64,000 nt of DNA from Streptomyces hokutonensis (lineage in GTDB: Bacteria > Actinomycetota > Actinomycetes > Streptomycetales > Streptomycetaceae). The notes under the pieces were generated by a model that was given only the letters and a program-made list of their open reading frames with translations, searched no databases and was not told where the DNA came from. The DNA lies in contig NZ_BARG01000027.1 in the NCBI RefSeq assembly GCF_000376565.1, positions 1 to 64,000 of the forward strand, in the 5' to 3' direction. Shown here piece after piece: positions 43,397-53,329 of this stretch (position 1 is the stretch's first letter; every line of letters starts with the position of its first letter). The position numbers were made by a program, and so were the translations under genes.

Positions 43397-44638
43397 TCAG
43401 CCGACCGTCCACTTCTGGTTGGCGCCGCCCGAGCAGGTCCAGATCTGCAGAGGCGTGCCGTTGGCCGAGTTGTTGCCGGTGACGTCCAGGCACTTGTTGG
43501 CCTGCGGGTTGACGATGTCGTTCGCCGAGCTGACGGCCCACTGCTGAGCGGCGCTGCCGTTGCAGTCGTAGAGCTGGACCTTCGTGCCGTCGGCGGTGCC
43601 GCCGGCGTTCACGTCCAGGCACTTGCCGAGGGCGCGGATCGTGCCGTCGGAGCCCACGGTCCACTGCTGGGCGGCGGAGCCGTTGCAGTCGTAGAGCTGT
43701 ACGGCGGTCCCGTTGGCGGAGTTCGCGCCGTTGACGTCGACGCACTTGCCGGCGAGGCCCTTGATGGCCACCCCGGTGGCCGTGTCGCTCGTGGTGACCG
43801 ACACCGAGTCCACCACCAGCTTGGCCGGGAAGGCCGTGGCGCTGTTCGGGTCGCCCGGCCAGTCGCCGCCGACCGCCAGGTTGAGGATCAGGAAGAACGG
43901 CTTGTTGAACGCCCAGGTGTTGCCGCCCACGTCGGCGGGCGTACGGGTCTCGTAGACGACACCGTCGACCGACCACTTGATCGAGTTGGGCGCCCAGTCG
44001 ACGGCGAACGTGTGGAAGGCGTCCGCGAAGGCGGCGCCGTTCGCCAGCGTGTAGGCGGCGCCTATCCCGTTGGCGCCGGAGTAGCCGGGGCCGTGGATCG
44101 TGCCGTGGACCGTGGAGGGCTCGAAGCCGACGTTCTCCATCACGTCGATCTCGCCCGAGTTGGGCCAGCCGACCGAGCCGATGTCGGTGCCGAGCATCCA
44201 GAACGCGGGCCACATGCCCTGCCCGCGCGGGATCTGCATCCGGGCCTCGACGTGACCGTACTGCGCGCTGAACTTCCCGGAGGTGTTCAGCCGGGCCGAG
44301 GTGTACTGGCAAGTGCCGTACCAGCACTGGTAGTTGGCGGGGTTTTCCTTCTTGGCCGTGATCACCAGGTGGCCCTGGCCGTCCAGGGCCGCGTTGTTGG
44401 TGCCGGACGTGTAGTACTCGCGCTCGTGGTTGTTGACGTTGTCGCCGGTCTCCTGCGTCCACTTCGAGGAGTTGACGGCACTGCCGGCCGCTCCGTCGAA
44501 GGTGTCGGAGAACGTGACGGCGTCGGCCTGGGCGTCCGACGTGGAGGCCGCCTGCGCCGGACCGATCGCGGCGGACGCGACCAACGCGGCGGACAGGGCG
44601 GCGAACAGACATCTGCGGAGGAATCGTGGGGAGGCCAC
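43397..44638 (-). CDS. Secreted GH16 endo-beta-1,3-glucanase with ricin-B lectin domain
   Basis: 413 residues from GTG 44638 (AAGGGAA upstream). Signal peptide to about residue 30 (GPAQA/AS). GH16 catalytic domain with GEIDVMENVG, where E163, D165 and E168 are nucleophile, helper and acid/base, plus WPAFWMLG. A C-terminal RICIN domain (about 290-413) has three Q-x-W repeats (AAQQW twice, NQKW) for carbohydrate binding. Likely cleaves laminarin or fungal beta-1,3-glucan outside the cell. Upstream DNA carries a DasR-like site and a 21-bp tandem repeat. Confidence 0.92.
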   Translation of the reverse strand: MASPRFLRRCLFAALSAALVASAAIGPAQAASTSDAQADAVTFSDTFDGAAGSAVNSSKWTQETGDNVNNHEREYYTSGTNNAALDGQGHLVITAKKENPANYQCWYGTCQYTSARLNTSGKFSAQYGHVEARMQIPRGQGMWPAFWMLGTDIGSVGWPNSGEIDVMENVGFEPSTVHGTIHGPGYSGANGIGAAYTLANGAAFADAFHTFAVDWAPNSIKWSVDGVVYETRTPADVGGNTWAFNKPFFLILNLAVGGDWPGDPNSATAFPAKLVVDSVSVTTSDTATGVAIKGLAGKCVDVNGANSANGTAVQLYDCNGSAAQQWTVGSDGTIRALGKCLDVNAGGTADGTKVQLYDCNGSAAQQWAVSSANDIVNPQANKCLDVTGNNSANGTPLQIWTCSGGANQKWTVG

Positions 44639-44745
44639 GGCATTCCCTTCTGTGCGGCGGACGTGGGGACCGACACGCCGACTGAGGTGGGGGGTGAAAG
44701 CGTCGCCTCTTGATTTAAGAAGTGAGATAAGGGGAGCGTCAATAC

Positions 44746-44792
44746 CTTGGTACGGACCAGTAGTTGAATGTTACGGGCCAGTAGTCGATCGT
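44746..44792. promoter_or_regulatory. DasR-like site and 21-bp tandem repeat upstream of GH16 gene
   Basis: CTTGGTACGGACCAGT (44746-44761) matches the DasR element ACTGGTCTAGACCAGT at 11 of 16 positions. Overlapping it, two 21-bp direct repeats run back to back (44751-44771 and 44772-44792, 17 of 21 identical; each starts TACGG and contains CCAGTAGT). They lie 110-155 bp upstream of the GH16 start. Confidence 0.4.
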
Positions 44793-45418
44793 TACGAAGT
44801 GGCCTTCGGCGCTTTGGACGCCTTCGCTGCCTTTGACGTCCTTGCCGCCTTCGTGGCGGGCTTCCGCGCGTGCACCGTCCGGCCCAGCCGCCGCCCCAGC
44901 AGCAGCCAACCCACCAGCGCCCCAGTGGTGTTGAGGATGACGTCGTCGATGTCGAAGGCCCGCCCGGTGATCAGCGCGCCCTGCGCGAACTCCACCAGGA
45001 GCATCACGGTCGCCGTCAGCAGCAGCACCTTCAGGATGCCGCGCGCCCGTGGTGCGAACACGGGCACCAGCACGCCGAACGGGATGCCGAGCACGATGTT
45101 CCCGCCGATCTGCTTCACGGCGTCCCGCATGGCCGGCTGGTCGAGATAGGCCTTCAGGGAGCGGCCGGGGTGCAGATTGGTGTGCACGAGCGCCTTCGAC
45201 GCGGGGGACGGCTCCAGGGTCAGCTTGGCCAGCACGACGGCGAACGCCACCATGAAGGCGAAGCCGATCAGCATCGACAACAGACGGAGCGGGAGGGGGA
45301 GTCGGTAGCGCTGGGGAGGTGCGGGCTTCGACTGTCGCGGGGCGCGGGCCGCTTTCGGCCCGGCCTCGGTCTTCGGCTCGGTCCTGGTGCGGCGCAGACG
45401 TGCGGCGGTACGGCCCAT
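44792..45418 (-). CDS. VanZ-family membrane protein
   Basis: 208 residues from ATG 45418. Four hydrophobic segments (LLSMLIGFAFMVAFAVVLAK, IVLGIPFGVLVPVFA, VLLLTATVMLLVEFAQG, VILNTTGALVGWLLLG) and the VanZ motif NIVLGIPFG/ D(I)DDVILNTTGALVG. A positively charged N-terminus and a Lys/Ala/Thr-rich C-terminal tail (about 30 residues) are cytoplasmic extensions. VanZ family members affect teicoplanin sensitivity in enterococci; a general envelope role is all that can be inferred here. Confidence 0.85.
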   Translation of the reverse strand: MGRTAARLRRTRTEPKTEAGPKAARAPRQSKPAPPQRYRLPLPLRLLSMLIGFAFMVAFAVVLAKLTLEPSPASKALVHTNLHPGRSLKAYLDQPAMRDAVKQIGGNIVLGIPFGVLVPVFAPRARGILKVLLLTATVMLLVEFAQGALITGRAFDIDDVILNTTGALVGWLLLGRRLGRTVHARKPATKAARTSKAAKASKAPKATS

Positions 45419-45551
45419 GCGTGAGGTCCTCCGGTCTTCAACTGCCCTGTGTCGCAGGGCGGTTACCCCCGATTCGGCGGAGGATGCCGTGGCGGGCGGA
45501 CGGAACCCGTGCGCGGTGGACGTACCCCGCACACGGGTCTCCGGCGGCTGC

Positions 45552-46214
45552 TCAGGACGCGTAGGAGATGGTCACGGTCGTGAAGCCCAGCGAGCCGAGC
45601 AGGCCCTTGAGCATGTTGGTGGTGTTGGTCTCGGCGCGGGTGGTCAGACCGCTGGTCTTCGCCGCCTCGGCGATGTGCTTGGAGGCGAGTTTCTGCACGG
45701 CCTGCTCGCTGTTGGGGTTGTCGGAGAAGATGTCGCCCAGGCGGTCCAGCAGACCGCGCTGCTTGGAGACCGTGTACGAGTGGTCCGGGTCCAGCGCCGG
45801 CTTGCCGAGCGTCGCGTGCGGCAGCTTGATGCTGGCCGAGGTGCGGTCGCCGTTGACCGTCACGTCCTGCTTGCCGAGCTTGCCCAGGTCGACATAACCC
45901 TCCACGGTGCCCGCGCCGACGTACAGCGTGCGGGTGCCGCGGATCGCCTGGGGCAGGAACTTGGCGTCCTTCTCCAGATCCACGACGACCTGGAAGTTGC
46001 CGGAGGCCGCGTCGTAACGGCTCATGTCCTGGATGGACTTGAGCAGGGCCGGACCCGAACGGTAGTGGGTCTCGGTGCCGAAGATGTCCCGCAGTCCCGG
46101 CAGCACGGCAAGCCGGAGCCCGGCGAACAGCACGGCGATCACAACGACGACGGCGGTGAGCACCTTCGCCCAGCCCGGCATGCGCCGGGGTATACGGCTG
46201 ATGGAAGTCGTCAT
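45552..46214 (-). CDS. DUF4230-family membrane-anchored protein
   Basis: 220 residues from ATG 46214. One N-terminal helix (VLTAVVVVIAVLFAGLRLAVLP, residues 18-39), then an extracellular or peripheral alpha/beta domain with SGPALLKSIQDMSRYDAASGNFQVVVDLEKD, TLYVGAGTVEGYVDLGKLG and a C-terminal TVTISYAS, matching DUF4230. Role unknown. The 255 bp between this gene and the next one left of 46470 show no coding signal. Confidence 0.8.
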   Translation of the reverse strand: MTTSISRIPRRMPGWAKVLTAVVVVIAVLFAGLRLAVLPGLRDIFGTETHYRSGPALLKSIQDMSRYDAASGNFQVVVDLEKDAKFLPQAIRGTRTLYVGAGTVEGYVDLGKLGKQDVTVNGDRTSASIKLPHATLGKPALDPDHSYTVSKQRGLLDRLGDIFSDNPNSEQAVQKLASKHIAEAAKTSGLTTRAETNTTNMLKGLLGSLGFTTVTISYAS

Positions 46215-46469
46215 GGGGACGGCCCTCCCTTCCTCGGTATCCGCATGCCCCCCAAATGCCCTGTCAGACCGACGCGTTGGTGGAACGGTCGCGCTGACGG
46301 GGGCGCAGAGGGCGCACAGGCGTGAAAAGTCACTGTTCGGCCTGCCAGAAGCCCTGGTCGGCCGCGCAGACAGCATTTCCCGGCCGCCCCGCCCCATGCG
46401 TCCCGTGACCTATCCGGATCACGGTCCGATCCATGTTGTGACACTGGTCGCGGACGCCCCCAACACGCC

Positions 46470-48329
46470 TCAGGGCGACCGCAGTTCACGGTCGCCGGAC
46501 GGACGCGACCACCACACCCCCTCACCGTGCGTGAGCCCGGGCAGGGCCGACTCCACGTCCCGCACCCGCCGGGCCGGCAGCTCCCCGGTGATCAGCCAGG
46601 AGCCGACGCCCCCGGTCGTCCCCGTGAACTCGGCGCGACAGGACGCGAGTCGCGAGGTCACCGGCGCGAGCGCGTCCTGCGGGACCTCCGTCTCGAACGC
46701 GACATACGGTTCGTACAGCCGCGTCCGCGCCAGCCGCAGCGCCCGGCGCAGCACGATCGGGGTGAGACCCCGGAAATCGCCGGCCGTGCTGAGCGGGCCG
46801 ACGAAACCGGACCGGGTGAGCGTGACCCGGTAGTCCGTCACCGGCGCGCCGTGCAGCCCGCCGAGCAGGGTCGAGTGGACCGTGTCCTCGACGGCCTGGT
46901 GGAACGCGCGGGGGAGCGCGCCGAGTTCGGTCTCGTACGCGAAGACCCCGCCCGAGCCGCGCTCTCCCGGTTCGACGCGCAGCCCGATCGTCGCCCAGTA
47001 GCGGGTGCCGTCGTGCCACGGCAGTTCGTCGCAGGCCTCGCCGGTCCCGGCCGGGCGTTCCAGGAACCGCACCCGGCTCGGCTCGAAGTCGGCCTCGACG
47101 CCGAAGTCCTGGACGAGGGTCGCCGCGAGCACTTCCTTCTGGACCTCGCCGTACAGGAGCAGCACGGTCGCCCCGGAGGCGGCGGGCCGCGCGTGCAGCA
47201 GCGGGTCCTGGTCGGCCAGCGCCAGCAGCGCCGAGCGCAGCGCCGCCGCCTGCTCGGGCCGCCGCGCCCGTACGACCGTCTCCAGCGTCGGCGGCGCGAA
47301 CTGCGGTGCCCGCTCGGTGAGTTCACCGAGCCGGTCACCGACCCGGATGTCCCTCGGACCGGTCAGCGCGCCGATGTTCCCGGCGGTCAGCGGGCCGGAC
47401 CGGCCGATCACATCAAGCCGCGTGACCCGTCCGGAGACCTCGACGGCCCGGCCGTCCGCCCCGTGCCGACGGAACGTGAGCCGCTGCTGCGGGACCACCT
47501 CACCGTCGTAGAGCCGCAGATACGCCGTCCGTTCGCGGCCGGGACCGGGGCGGACCGCGAACACCGTGCCGCGAGGGGTGCCCGGGAGGGCAGCGGCGGG
47601 CGGGATCAACTGGACTAGTCGTGCGACGAGTTCGGGGATTCCCTGGCCGCCGAGGGCCGAGCCGAAGAGGAGCGGGTGGATCGAGCCGTCGGCGGTGCGG
47701 GCGGCGAGGGCCTTGCTCAGGTCGTCCGGGGTGGGGTGCGGGCCGTCGACGACCGCCGCGAGGACGGACGGGTCGACGTCGGCCAGTGCCTCGGCCAGGT
47801 CCGGGTCGCCGGGCGGGCGGGGCAGCACGCGGGCGCCGGGCGTGCCGAGGCCCGCCACGTCCGCCAGCGGCACGACGTGCGGGGTCAGCCGGCGCCGGAT
47901 GTCCGCGACGAGGTCGTCGGCGCGGGCGCCCGCCCGGTCGATCTTGTTGACGAAGACGAGCGTGGGCAGCCGCAGCCGCCGCAGGGTCCGCAGCAGGACG
48001 CGGGTCTGCGCCTGGACGCCCTCCACGGCGGACAGCAGCAGCACCGCGCCGTCGAGGACCTCCAGGGCGCGCTCGACCTCGGCGACGAAGTCCGCGTGGC
48101 CGGGAGTGTCGATCAGGTTGATCTGGGTGTCGCCGGACGTGAAGGCGGCGACGGCCGAACGGATGGTGATCCCGCGCTGTCGCTCGATCGCGCCGTCGTC
48201 CGTACGGGTGTCACCGGTGTCGACGCTGCCGAGCCGGTCGATCGCGCCGTGGTCGAACAGCAGCCGCTCGGTGAGGCTGGTCTTACCGGCGTCGACGTGG
48301 GCCAGAATTCCGATGTTCAGGGTGTGCAT
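46470..48329 (-). CDS. Ribosomal-protection GTPase (TetM/OtrA-like)
   Basis: 619 residues. A translational GTPase that, in characterised relatives, removes tetracycline from the ribosome. G1 AHVDAGKTS (10-18), switch-I RGITIRSA, G3 DTPGHAD, G4 NKIDRAG are intact, followed by EF-G-like domains 2-5 and the GELPARR C-terminal region of OtrA-type proteins. It is shorter at the C-terminus than TetM (639). Streptomyces carry many OtrA-like genes, not all giving resistance. The start ATG 48329 has GAGGA 11 nt upstream and is overlapped by a leader ORF. Divergent from the PRPP synthetase/EF-Tu pair. Confidence 0.9.
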   Translation of the reverse strand: MHTLNIGILAHVDAGKTSLTERLLFDHGAIDRLGSVDTGDTRTDDGAIERQRGITIRSAVAAFTSGDTQINLIDTPGHADFVAEVERALEVLDGAVLLLSAVEGVQAQTRVLLRTLRRLRLPTLVFVNKIDRAGARADDLVADIRRRLTPHVVPLADVAGLGTPGARVLPRPPGDPDLAEALADVDPSVLAAVVDGPHPTPDDLSKALAARTADGSIHPLLFGSALGGQGIPELVARLVQLIPPAAALPGTPRGTVFAVRPGPGRERTAYLRLYDGEVVPQQRLTFRRHGADGRAVEVSGRVTRLDVIGRSGPLTAGNIGALTGPRDIRVGDRLGELTERAPQFAPPTLETVVRARRPEQAAALRSALLALADQDPLLHARPAASGATVLLLYGEVQKEVLAATLVQDFGVEADFEPSRVRFLERPAGTGEACDELPWHDGTRYWATIGLRVEPGERGSGGVFAYETELGALPRAFHQAVEDTVHSTLLGGLHGAPVTDYRVTLTRSGFVGPLSTAGDFRGLTPIVLRRALRLARTRLYEPYVAFETEVPQDALAPVTSRLASCRAEFTGTTGGVGSWLITGELPARRVRDVESALPGLTHGEGVWWSRPSGDRELRSP

Positions 48330-48396
48330 GCGTGGTCGAGTCCTCGAGAACCGTCGTCCAGTGGGAAGGCCGGTGGATTCCGAGGAGTCGGCGCAT
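48283..48396 (-). CDS. Possible leader peptide of ribosomal-protection gene (37 codons)
   Basis: A 37-codon ORF beginning MRRLLGIHRPSHWTTVLED starts 67 nt upstream of the GTPase start with AGGA at 8 nt and ends at TAA inside the GTPase coding region in another frame. Ribosomal-protection and other ribosome-targeted resistance genes are often controlled by translated leaders. Coding status is unproven. Confidence 0.35.
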   Translation of the reverse strand: MRRLLGIHRPSHWTTVLEDSTTHAHPEHRNSGPRRRR

Positions 48397-48524
48397 GTGA
48401 GGGTTCCTGACGGGAGAGGGCACGGACGCGGCCATCATGACGTGCGGCGGCCGGGCGTCCGCAACCGGTTTTCGGGGTCAGTAGCATGAGGCACGGCCGG
48501 GAATGATCATGCGAGGAGCAGATC

Positions 48525-49478
48525 GTGCGAGACATCGCCGTGTTCAGCGGGAGTGCCCACCCCGAGTTGGCGAAGGAGGTCTGCGCGCATCTCGGTGTAC
48601 CGCTCAGCCCGACCCGGGTCAGCCGGTTCGCCAACGACTGCCTGGAGGTACAGCTCCAGGCCAACTGCCGGGAACGGGACGTCTTTCTGATCCAGCCGCT
48701 CGTCAAACCGGTTCAGGAGAACCTGGTGGAGCTGCTGTTGATGTGCGACGCGGCGCGCGGCGCCTCCGCCGGACGGATCACCGTCGTCATGCCGCACTAC
48801 TCCTACGCCCGCTCCGACAAGAAGGACGCCCCGCGCATCTCGCTCGGCGGACGGCTGGTCGCCGACCTGATGGTCGCGGCGGGCGCGAGCCGCGTCCTGG
48901 CCATGACCCTGCACTCGCCCCAGGTGCACGGCTTCTTCTCGGTGCCGGTCGACCATCTGCACGCGCTGCGCGAACTCGCCGCGCACTTCCGGCAGTACGA
49001 CCTCTCCCGCACCACCGTCGTCTCCCCGGACCTCGGCAACGCCAAGGAGGCCGCCGCGTTCGCCCGGCTGATCGGCGCCCAGGTGGCGGCCGGCGCCAAA
49101 CAGCGGTACGCCGACGACCGGGTGGTCATCAGCTCAGTGATCGGTGACATCGCCGACCGGGACGTCATCGTCCTGGACGACGAGATCGCCAAGGGCAGCA
49201 CCGTCCTCGAACTCCTCGACCGGCTGCGGGACTTGGGACCCCGCTCGATCCGAGTGGCCTGTACCCACGGCCTGTTCGCGGCCGGCGCGCTGAAGCGGAT
49301 CGGGGAGCAGCCCGACGTCCTGGAGATCGTCTGCACCAACACGGTGCCGGTGCCCGAGGAGGAGCGCACCGAGAAGCTGCGCATCCTCTCCATCGCCCCG
49401 GCGCTCGCGGAGGCCGTACGCCGCATTCACAACGGTGAGTCCGTCAGCGCCCTGTTCGACGCGCCGCCGAACGAATAG
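48525..49478 (+). CDS. Ribose-phosphate pyrophosphokinase, second-type copy
   Basis: 317 residues from GTG 48525 (GAGGAG). Makes PRPP from ribose 5-phosphate and ATP. ATP loop HYSYARSDKKDAPRISLGGRL and a PRPP loop DDEIAKGSTV are present, while the housekeeping form reads VDDMIDTGGT and PDVGG (here PDLGNAKEA). This marks it as a divergent paralogue, not the main prs. It precedes the extra EF-Tu gene by 55 bp on the same strand; the pair is probably co-transcribed. Confidence 0.85.
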   Translation: MRDIAVFSGSAHPELAKEVCAHLGVPLSPTRVSRFANDCLEVQLQANCRERDVFLIQPLVKPVQENLVELLLMCDAARGASAGRITVVMPHYSYARSDKKDAPRISLGGRLVADLMVAAGASRVLAMTLHSPQVHGFFSVPVDHLHALRELAAHFRQYDLSRTTVVSPDLGNAKEAAAFARLIGAQVAAGAKQRYADDRVVISSVIGDIADRDVIVLDDEIAKGSTVLELLDRLRDLGPRSIRVACTHGLFAAGALKRIGEQPDVLEIVCTNTVPVPEEERTEKLRILSIAPALAEAVRRIHNGESVSALFDAPPNE

Positions 49479-49533
49479 ACATGAGGGGACGGAGCAACGC
49501 TCGGCAGCACCGAGGTGATCAGGAGGACTCGCC

Positions 49534-50719
<1,186 letters not shown>

Positions 50720-50727
<8 letters not shown>

Positions 50728-51094
50728 GCGTGGCCTCCGCCTGCTCCAGGGCCGCGTCCAGCGTCGGCTGCGGCGGCAGCAGCCGGCTCAGACCGGTGAC
50801 CCGCAGGATGCGCAGGGTCAGCGGGTGCGTGCAGACGAGATACAGCCTGCCCTCCCGCTCCAGCATCCGCTGCCGCGCCCGGTACAGCAGGCGCAACCCC
50901 GAGCAGTCGAAGAACTCGACCTGCCTCAGATCGATCACGATCCGTGCACCCGGCCGCCCCGTCACCCGGTCCAGGGACGGGAGGATCTCCATCGCCGCGA
51001 CGATGTCGATCTCCCCGCGGAACTCCAGGACCGTGAACCCACGGTCCTGGTGGATACGCAGATGCCGGGTGAGCGGCGCGGGTTCCTGCTGCAC
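50720..51094 (-). CDS. STAS-domain anti-sigma-factor antagonist
   Basis: 124 residues from GTG 51094, 8 nt after GGAGGGG; the frame is open to 51142, but the upstream ATG lacks a ribosome site. STAS fold: FTVLEFRGEIDIVAAMEI, RIVIDLRQVEFFDCSGLRLLYRA with Ser in the DCSG motif as the phosphorylation site, then a helical end. Such proteins free sigma factors when dephosphorylated. The partner kinase is not beside it. Confidence 0.88.
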
Positions 51095-51250
51095 GACCAC
51101 ATCCCCTCCAACCGGCCCTCGGTGAAGCGGGGTTGAGCACAAAACCGTTCCCCGCCCTGCAAGTTACCCTCGATGGAGTGAATTTGAGCATGTTCGATTG
51201 ACATATGTCTTCGAATCGAGCCAGAGCTTTCTGAGATGTTCCGGGTAGCA

Positions 51251-51700
51251 CTACGACAGCGCGTGCCAGGCCTTGGAAAGTGCCTGGCGGAACTGCTCGC
51301 TCTGGTGCGCTGTGAGCTCGCGCACCATCCGCTCCTCCAGCTCCCGCACCGGCCCCGCGCACCCCGCCAGCAGCTCGCGCCCCTCGCCGGTCAGCAGGAT
51401 CAGCAGCTCGCGCCGGTTGCGCGGATTGCGCTCGCGGCGGATCAGCCCGCGGCCCTCCAGTGAGCGCACGAGGTCGGCGATGGACTGCGCGGTGACGAAG
51501 GAATCGCGGGCCAGCTGCGCCGCCGACAGGCCGTCGTGTCGCTCCAGGACCGTGAGCGCGGTGTACTGGAGTGCGGTGACGCCATAGGGCCTGACCAGCT
51601 CGTCCAGGCGCGAGCGGACGACCAGCTCCACCTGCTTGACCATGTACAGCAGGGACGGGAGTGTCTTCGTCGCTTGGGCGCCAACCAGGGATTCAGCCAT
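51251..51700 (-). CDS. MarR-family regulator
   Basis: 149 residues. Winged HTH within ALQYTALTVLERHDGLSAAQLARDSFVTAQSIADLVRSLEGRGLIRRERNPRNRRELLILLT (the last stretch is the wing). It is divergent from the aldehyde dehydrogenase gene. Two palindromes with ACAGGA/CCTGT cores lie between the two starts, so it probably represses itself and the dehydrogenase pair and responds to an aldehyde or phenolic ligand (inferred). Confidence 0.92.
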   Translation of the reverse strand: MAESLVGAQATKTLPSLLYMVKQVELVVRSRLDELVRPYGVTALQYTALTVLERHDGLSAAQLARDSFVTAQSIADLVRSLEGRGLIRRERNPRNRRELLILLTGEGRELLAGCAGPVRELEERMVRELTAHQSEQFRQALSKAWHALS

Positions 51701-51717
51701 GGATTCACCCTAGAGCA

Positions 51718-51784
51718 TTGACAGGAAACCTGTCTGTAATGAGACTGCGGACCAGACGAGAAACCAACAGGAATCCTGTTGGTT
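51718..51784. promoter_or_regulatory. MarR operator pair between regulator and dehydrogenases
   Basis: Site 1 is GACAGG-AAA-CCTGTC (51720-51734), overlapping a -35-like TTGACA (51718-51723). Site 2 is AACCAACAGGA-A-TCCTGTTGGTT (51762-51784), a perfect 11-bp-arm palindrome. Shared core: ACAGGAA-CCTGT. Confidence 0.75.
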
Positions 51785-51815
51785 GAAATCTTGGCAACGA
51801 TGCTGAGGAGTGGCG

Positions 51816-53270
51816 ATGACCGCCTTCGAGATCGAACCCGGCCGCCTGTTCGTCGGGGGGCAGTGGCGCGAGGCCGCCGACGGAGCGCGCACCGAGGTGG
51901 TCGACCCGTCCCGGGGCCGGGTCGTCACCACCGTCGCCGAGGCCGGCCCCGCCGACGTGGACGCGGCCGTCCGTGCCGCCCGCGAGGCCTTCGACAGTGG
52001 CCGCTGGTCCGGCCTCAGCGGTCGCGAACGCGGCCGGATCCTGCACCGCGTCGCCGAACTCATCCGCGAGAACGCCGACGAACTCGCCCACCTGGAGAGC
52101 CTCGACGTAGGCAAGCCCATCACTCTGTGCCACGCCGTCGACATCACGAACGCCGCCAACGACTACGAGCACTACGCCGCCCTGGCCTTCTCCCTGGACG
52201 GCTCGACCCGCGACACCCCGCTCAACGCGCTCGCCTACACCAAGCGCGAGCCGCTGGGCGTGGTCGCCGCGATCACCCCCTTCAACTTCCCCCTGATCCT
52301 TGCCGGTTCGAAGCTCGCCCCCGCCCTCGCGGCCGGCAACACCGTGGTCCACAAGCCCGCCGACGAGACCCCGCTCAGCGCCCTCTACATGGCCGGACTG
52401 CTCCAGCGCGCGGGCGTCCCGGACGGCGTCGTCAACGTGGTCACCGGCTCCGGCCCGGTCGCCGGAGAGGCCCTGCTGAGGCACGCGGGCGTCGACAAGA
52501 TCGCCTTCACCGGCTCCACCGCCGTCGGCCGGCACGCGGCGAGCGTCGCCGGCGAGAACCTCAAGCCGGTCACCATGGAACTGGGCGGCAACGCGGCCCA
52601 CATCGTCTTCGAGGACGCCGACCTGGAGAAGGCCGTCGGCGCGGTCATCAAGGGCTTCGTCTTCAACACCGGCCAGTTCTGCATGGGCGGCCCCCGCCTC
52701 CTGGTCGCCCGCCCCGTCTACAGCACCCTCCTCAACATCCTCGCCGACGCCGTCCCCGGCGTTCCGCTCGGCGACCCCCGGCTGCCCGAGACCGTCGTCG
52801 GCCCGATGGCGGGGGAGAAGCACCTGCGCAAGGTCGAGGAGTACGTCGACCTCGCCCGCAAGGAGGGTGCCCGCATCGTCTGCGGCGGCGAACGCCTCGA
52901 CCTCGACGGCGGCTACTACTACAAGCCCACGGTCATCGCCGACCTCGCCAACGACTCCCGGGTGATCCAGGAGGAGATCTTCGGCCCGGTCCTCACCGTC
53001 CAGCCCTTCGACACCGAGGACGAGGCCGTCGAACTCGCCAACTCCACGCCCTACGGCCTGGCTTCGGGCGTCCAGACCGGCAACCTCGCCCGCGCCCACC
53101 GCATCGCGGACCGGCTCCAGGCGGGCATCGTCTGGATCAACGACTGGGCGATGCTCGACCCCAACGTCCCCTTCGGGGGCGTCAAGGACTCCGGCTTCGG
53201 CCGCGAGTACGGCCCCGAGGGCCTCGCCGCCTACACCCGGACCAAGTCCGTCGTCGTCTCGCTCGACTGA
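51816..53270 (+). CDS. NAD(P)-dependent aldehyde dehydrogenase
   Basis: 484 residues from ATG 51816 (GAGGAG 5 nt upstream). Oxidises an aldehyde to the acid. AITPFNFPL, KPADETPLSA, VTGSGPVAG, FTGSTAVGR, MELGGN (general-base Glu) and GQFCMGG (catalytic Cys, where GQ-C-A is more usual) are present. The C-terminal PFGGVKDSGFGREYG is typical. It is followed after 59 bp by an alcohol dehydrogenase, so the pair can turn an alcohol into an acid. MarR-controlled (inferred). Confidence 0.92.
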   Translation: MTAFEIEPGRLFVGGQWREAADGARTEVVDPSRGRVVTTVAEAGPADVDAAVRAAREAFDSGRWSGLSGRERGRILHRVAELIRENADELAHLESLDVGKPITLCHAVDITNAANDYEHYAALAFSLDGSTRDTPLNALAYTKREPLGVVAAITPFNFPLILAGSKLAPALAAGNTVVHKPADETPLSALYMAGLLQRAGVPDGVVNVVTGSGPVAGEALLRHAGVDKIAFTGSTAVGRHAASVAGENLKPVTMELGGNAAHIVFEDADLEKAVGAVIKGFVFNTGQFCMGGPRLLVARPVYSTLLNILADAVPGVPLGDPRLPETVVGPMAGEKHLRKVEEYVDLARKEGARIVCGGERLDLDGGYYYKPTVIADLANDSRVIQEEIFGPVLTVQPFDTEDEAVELANSTPYGLASGVQTGNLARAHRIADRLQAGIVWINDWAMLDPNVPFGGVKDSGFGREYGPEGLAAYTRTKSVVVSLD

Positions 53271-53329
53271 CCCCGCCCGTGTCTCGCACATCTCGCTCGA
53301 CCGACCATGCACACAGAGGAGTTCGTACG

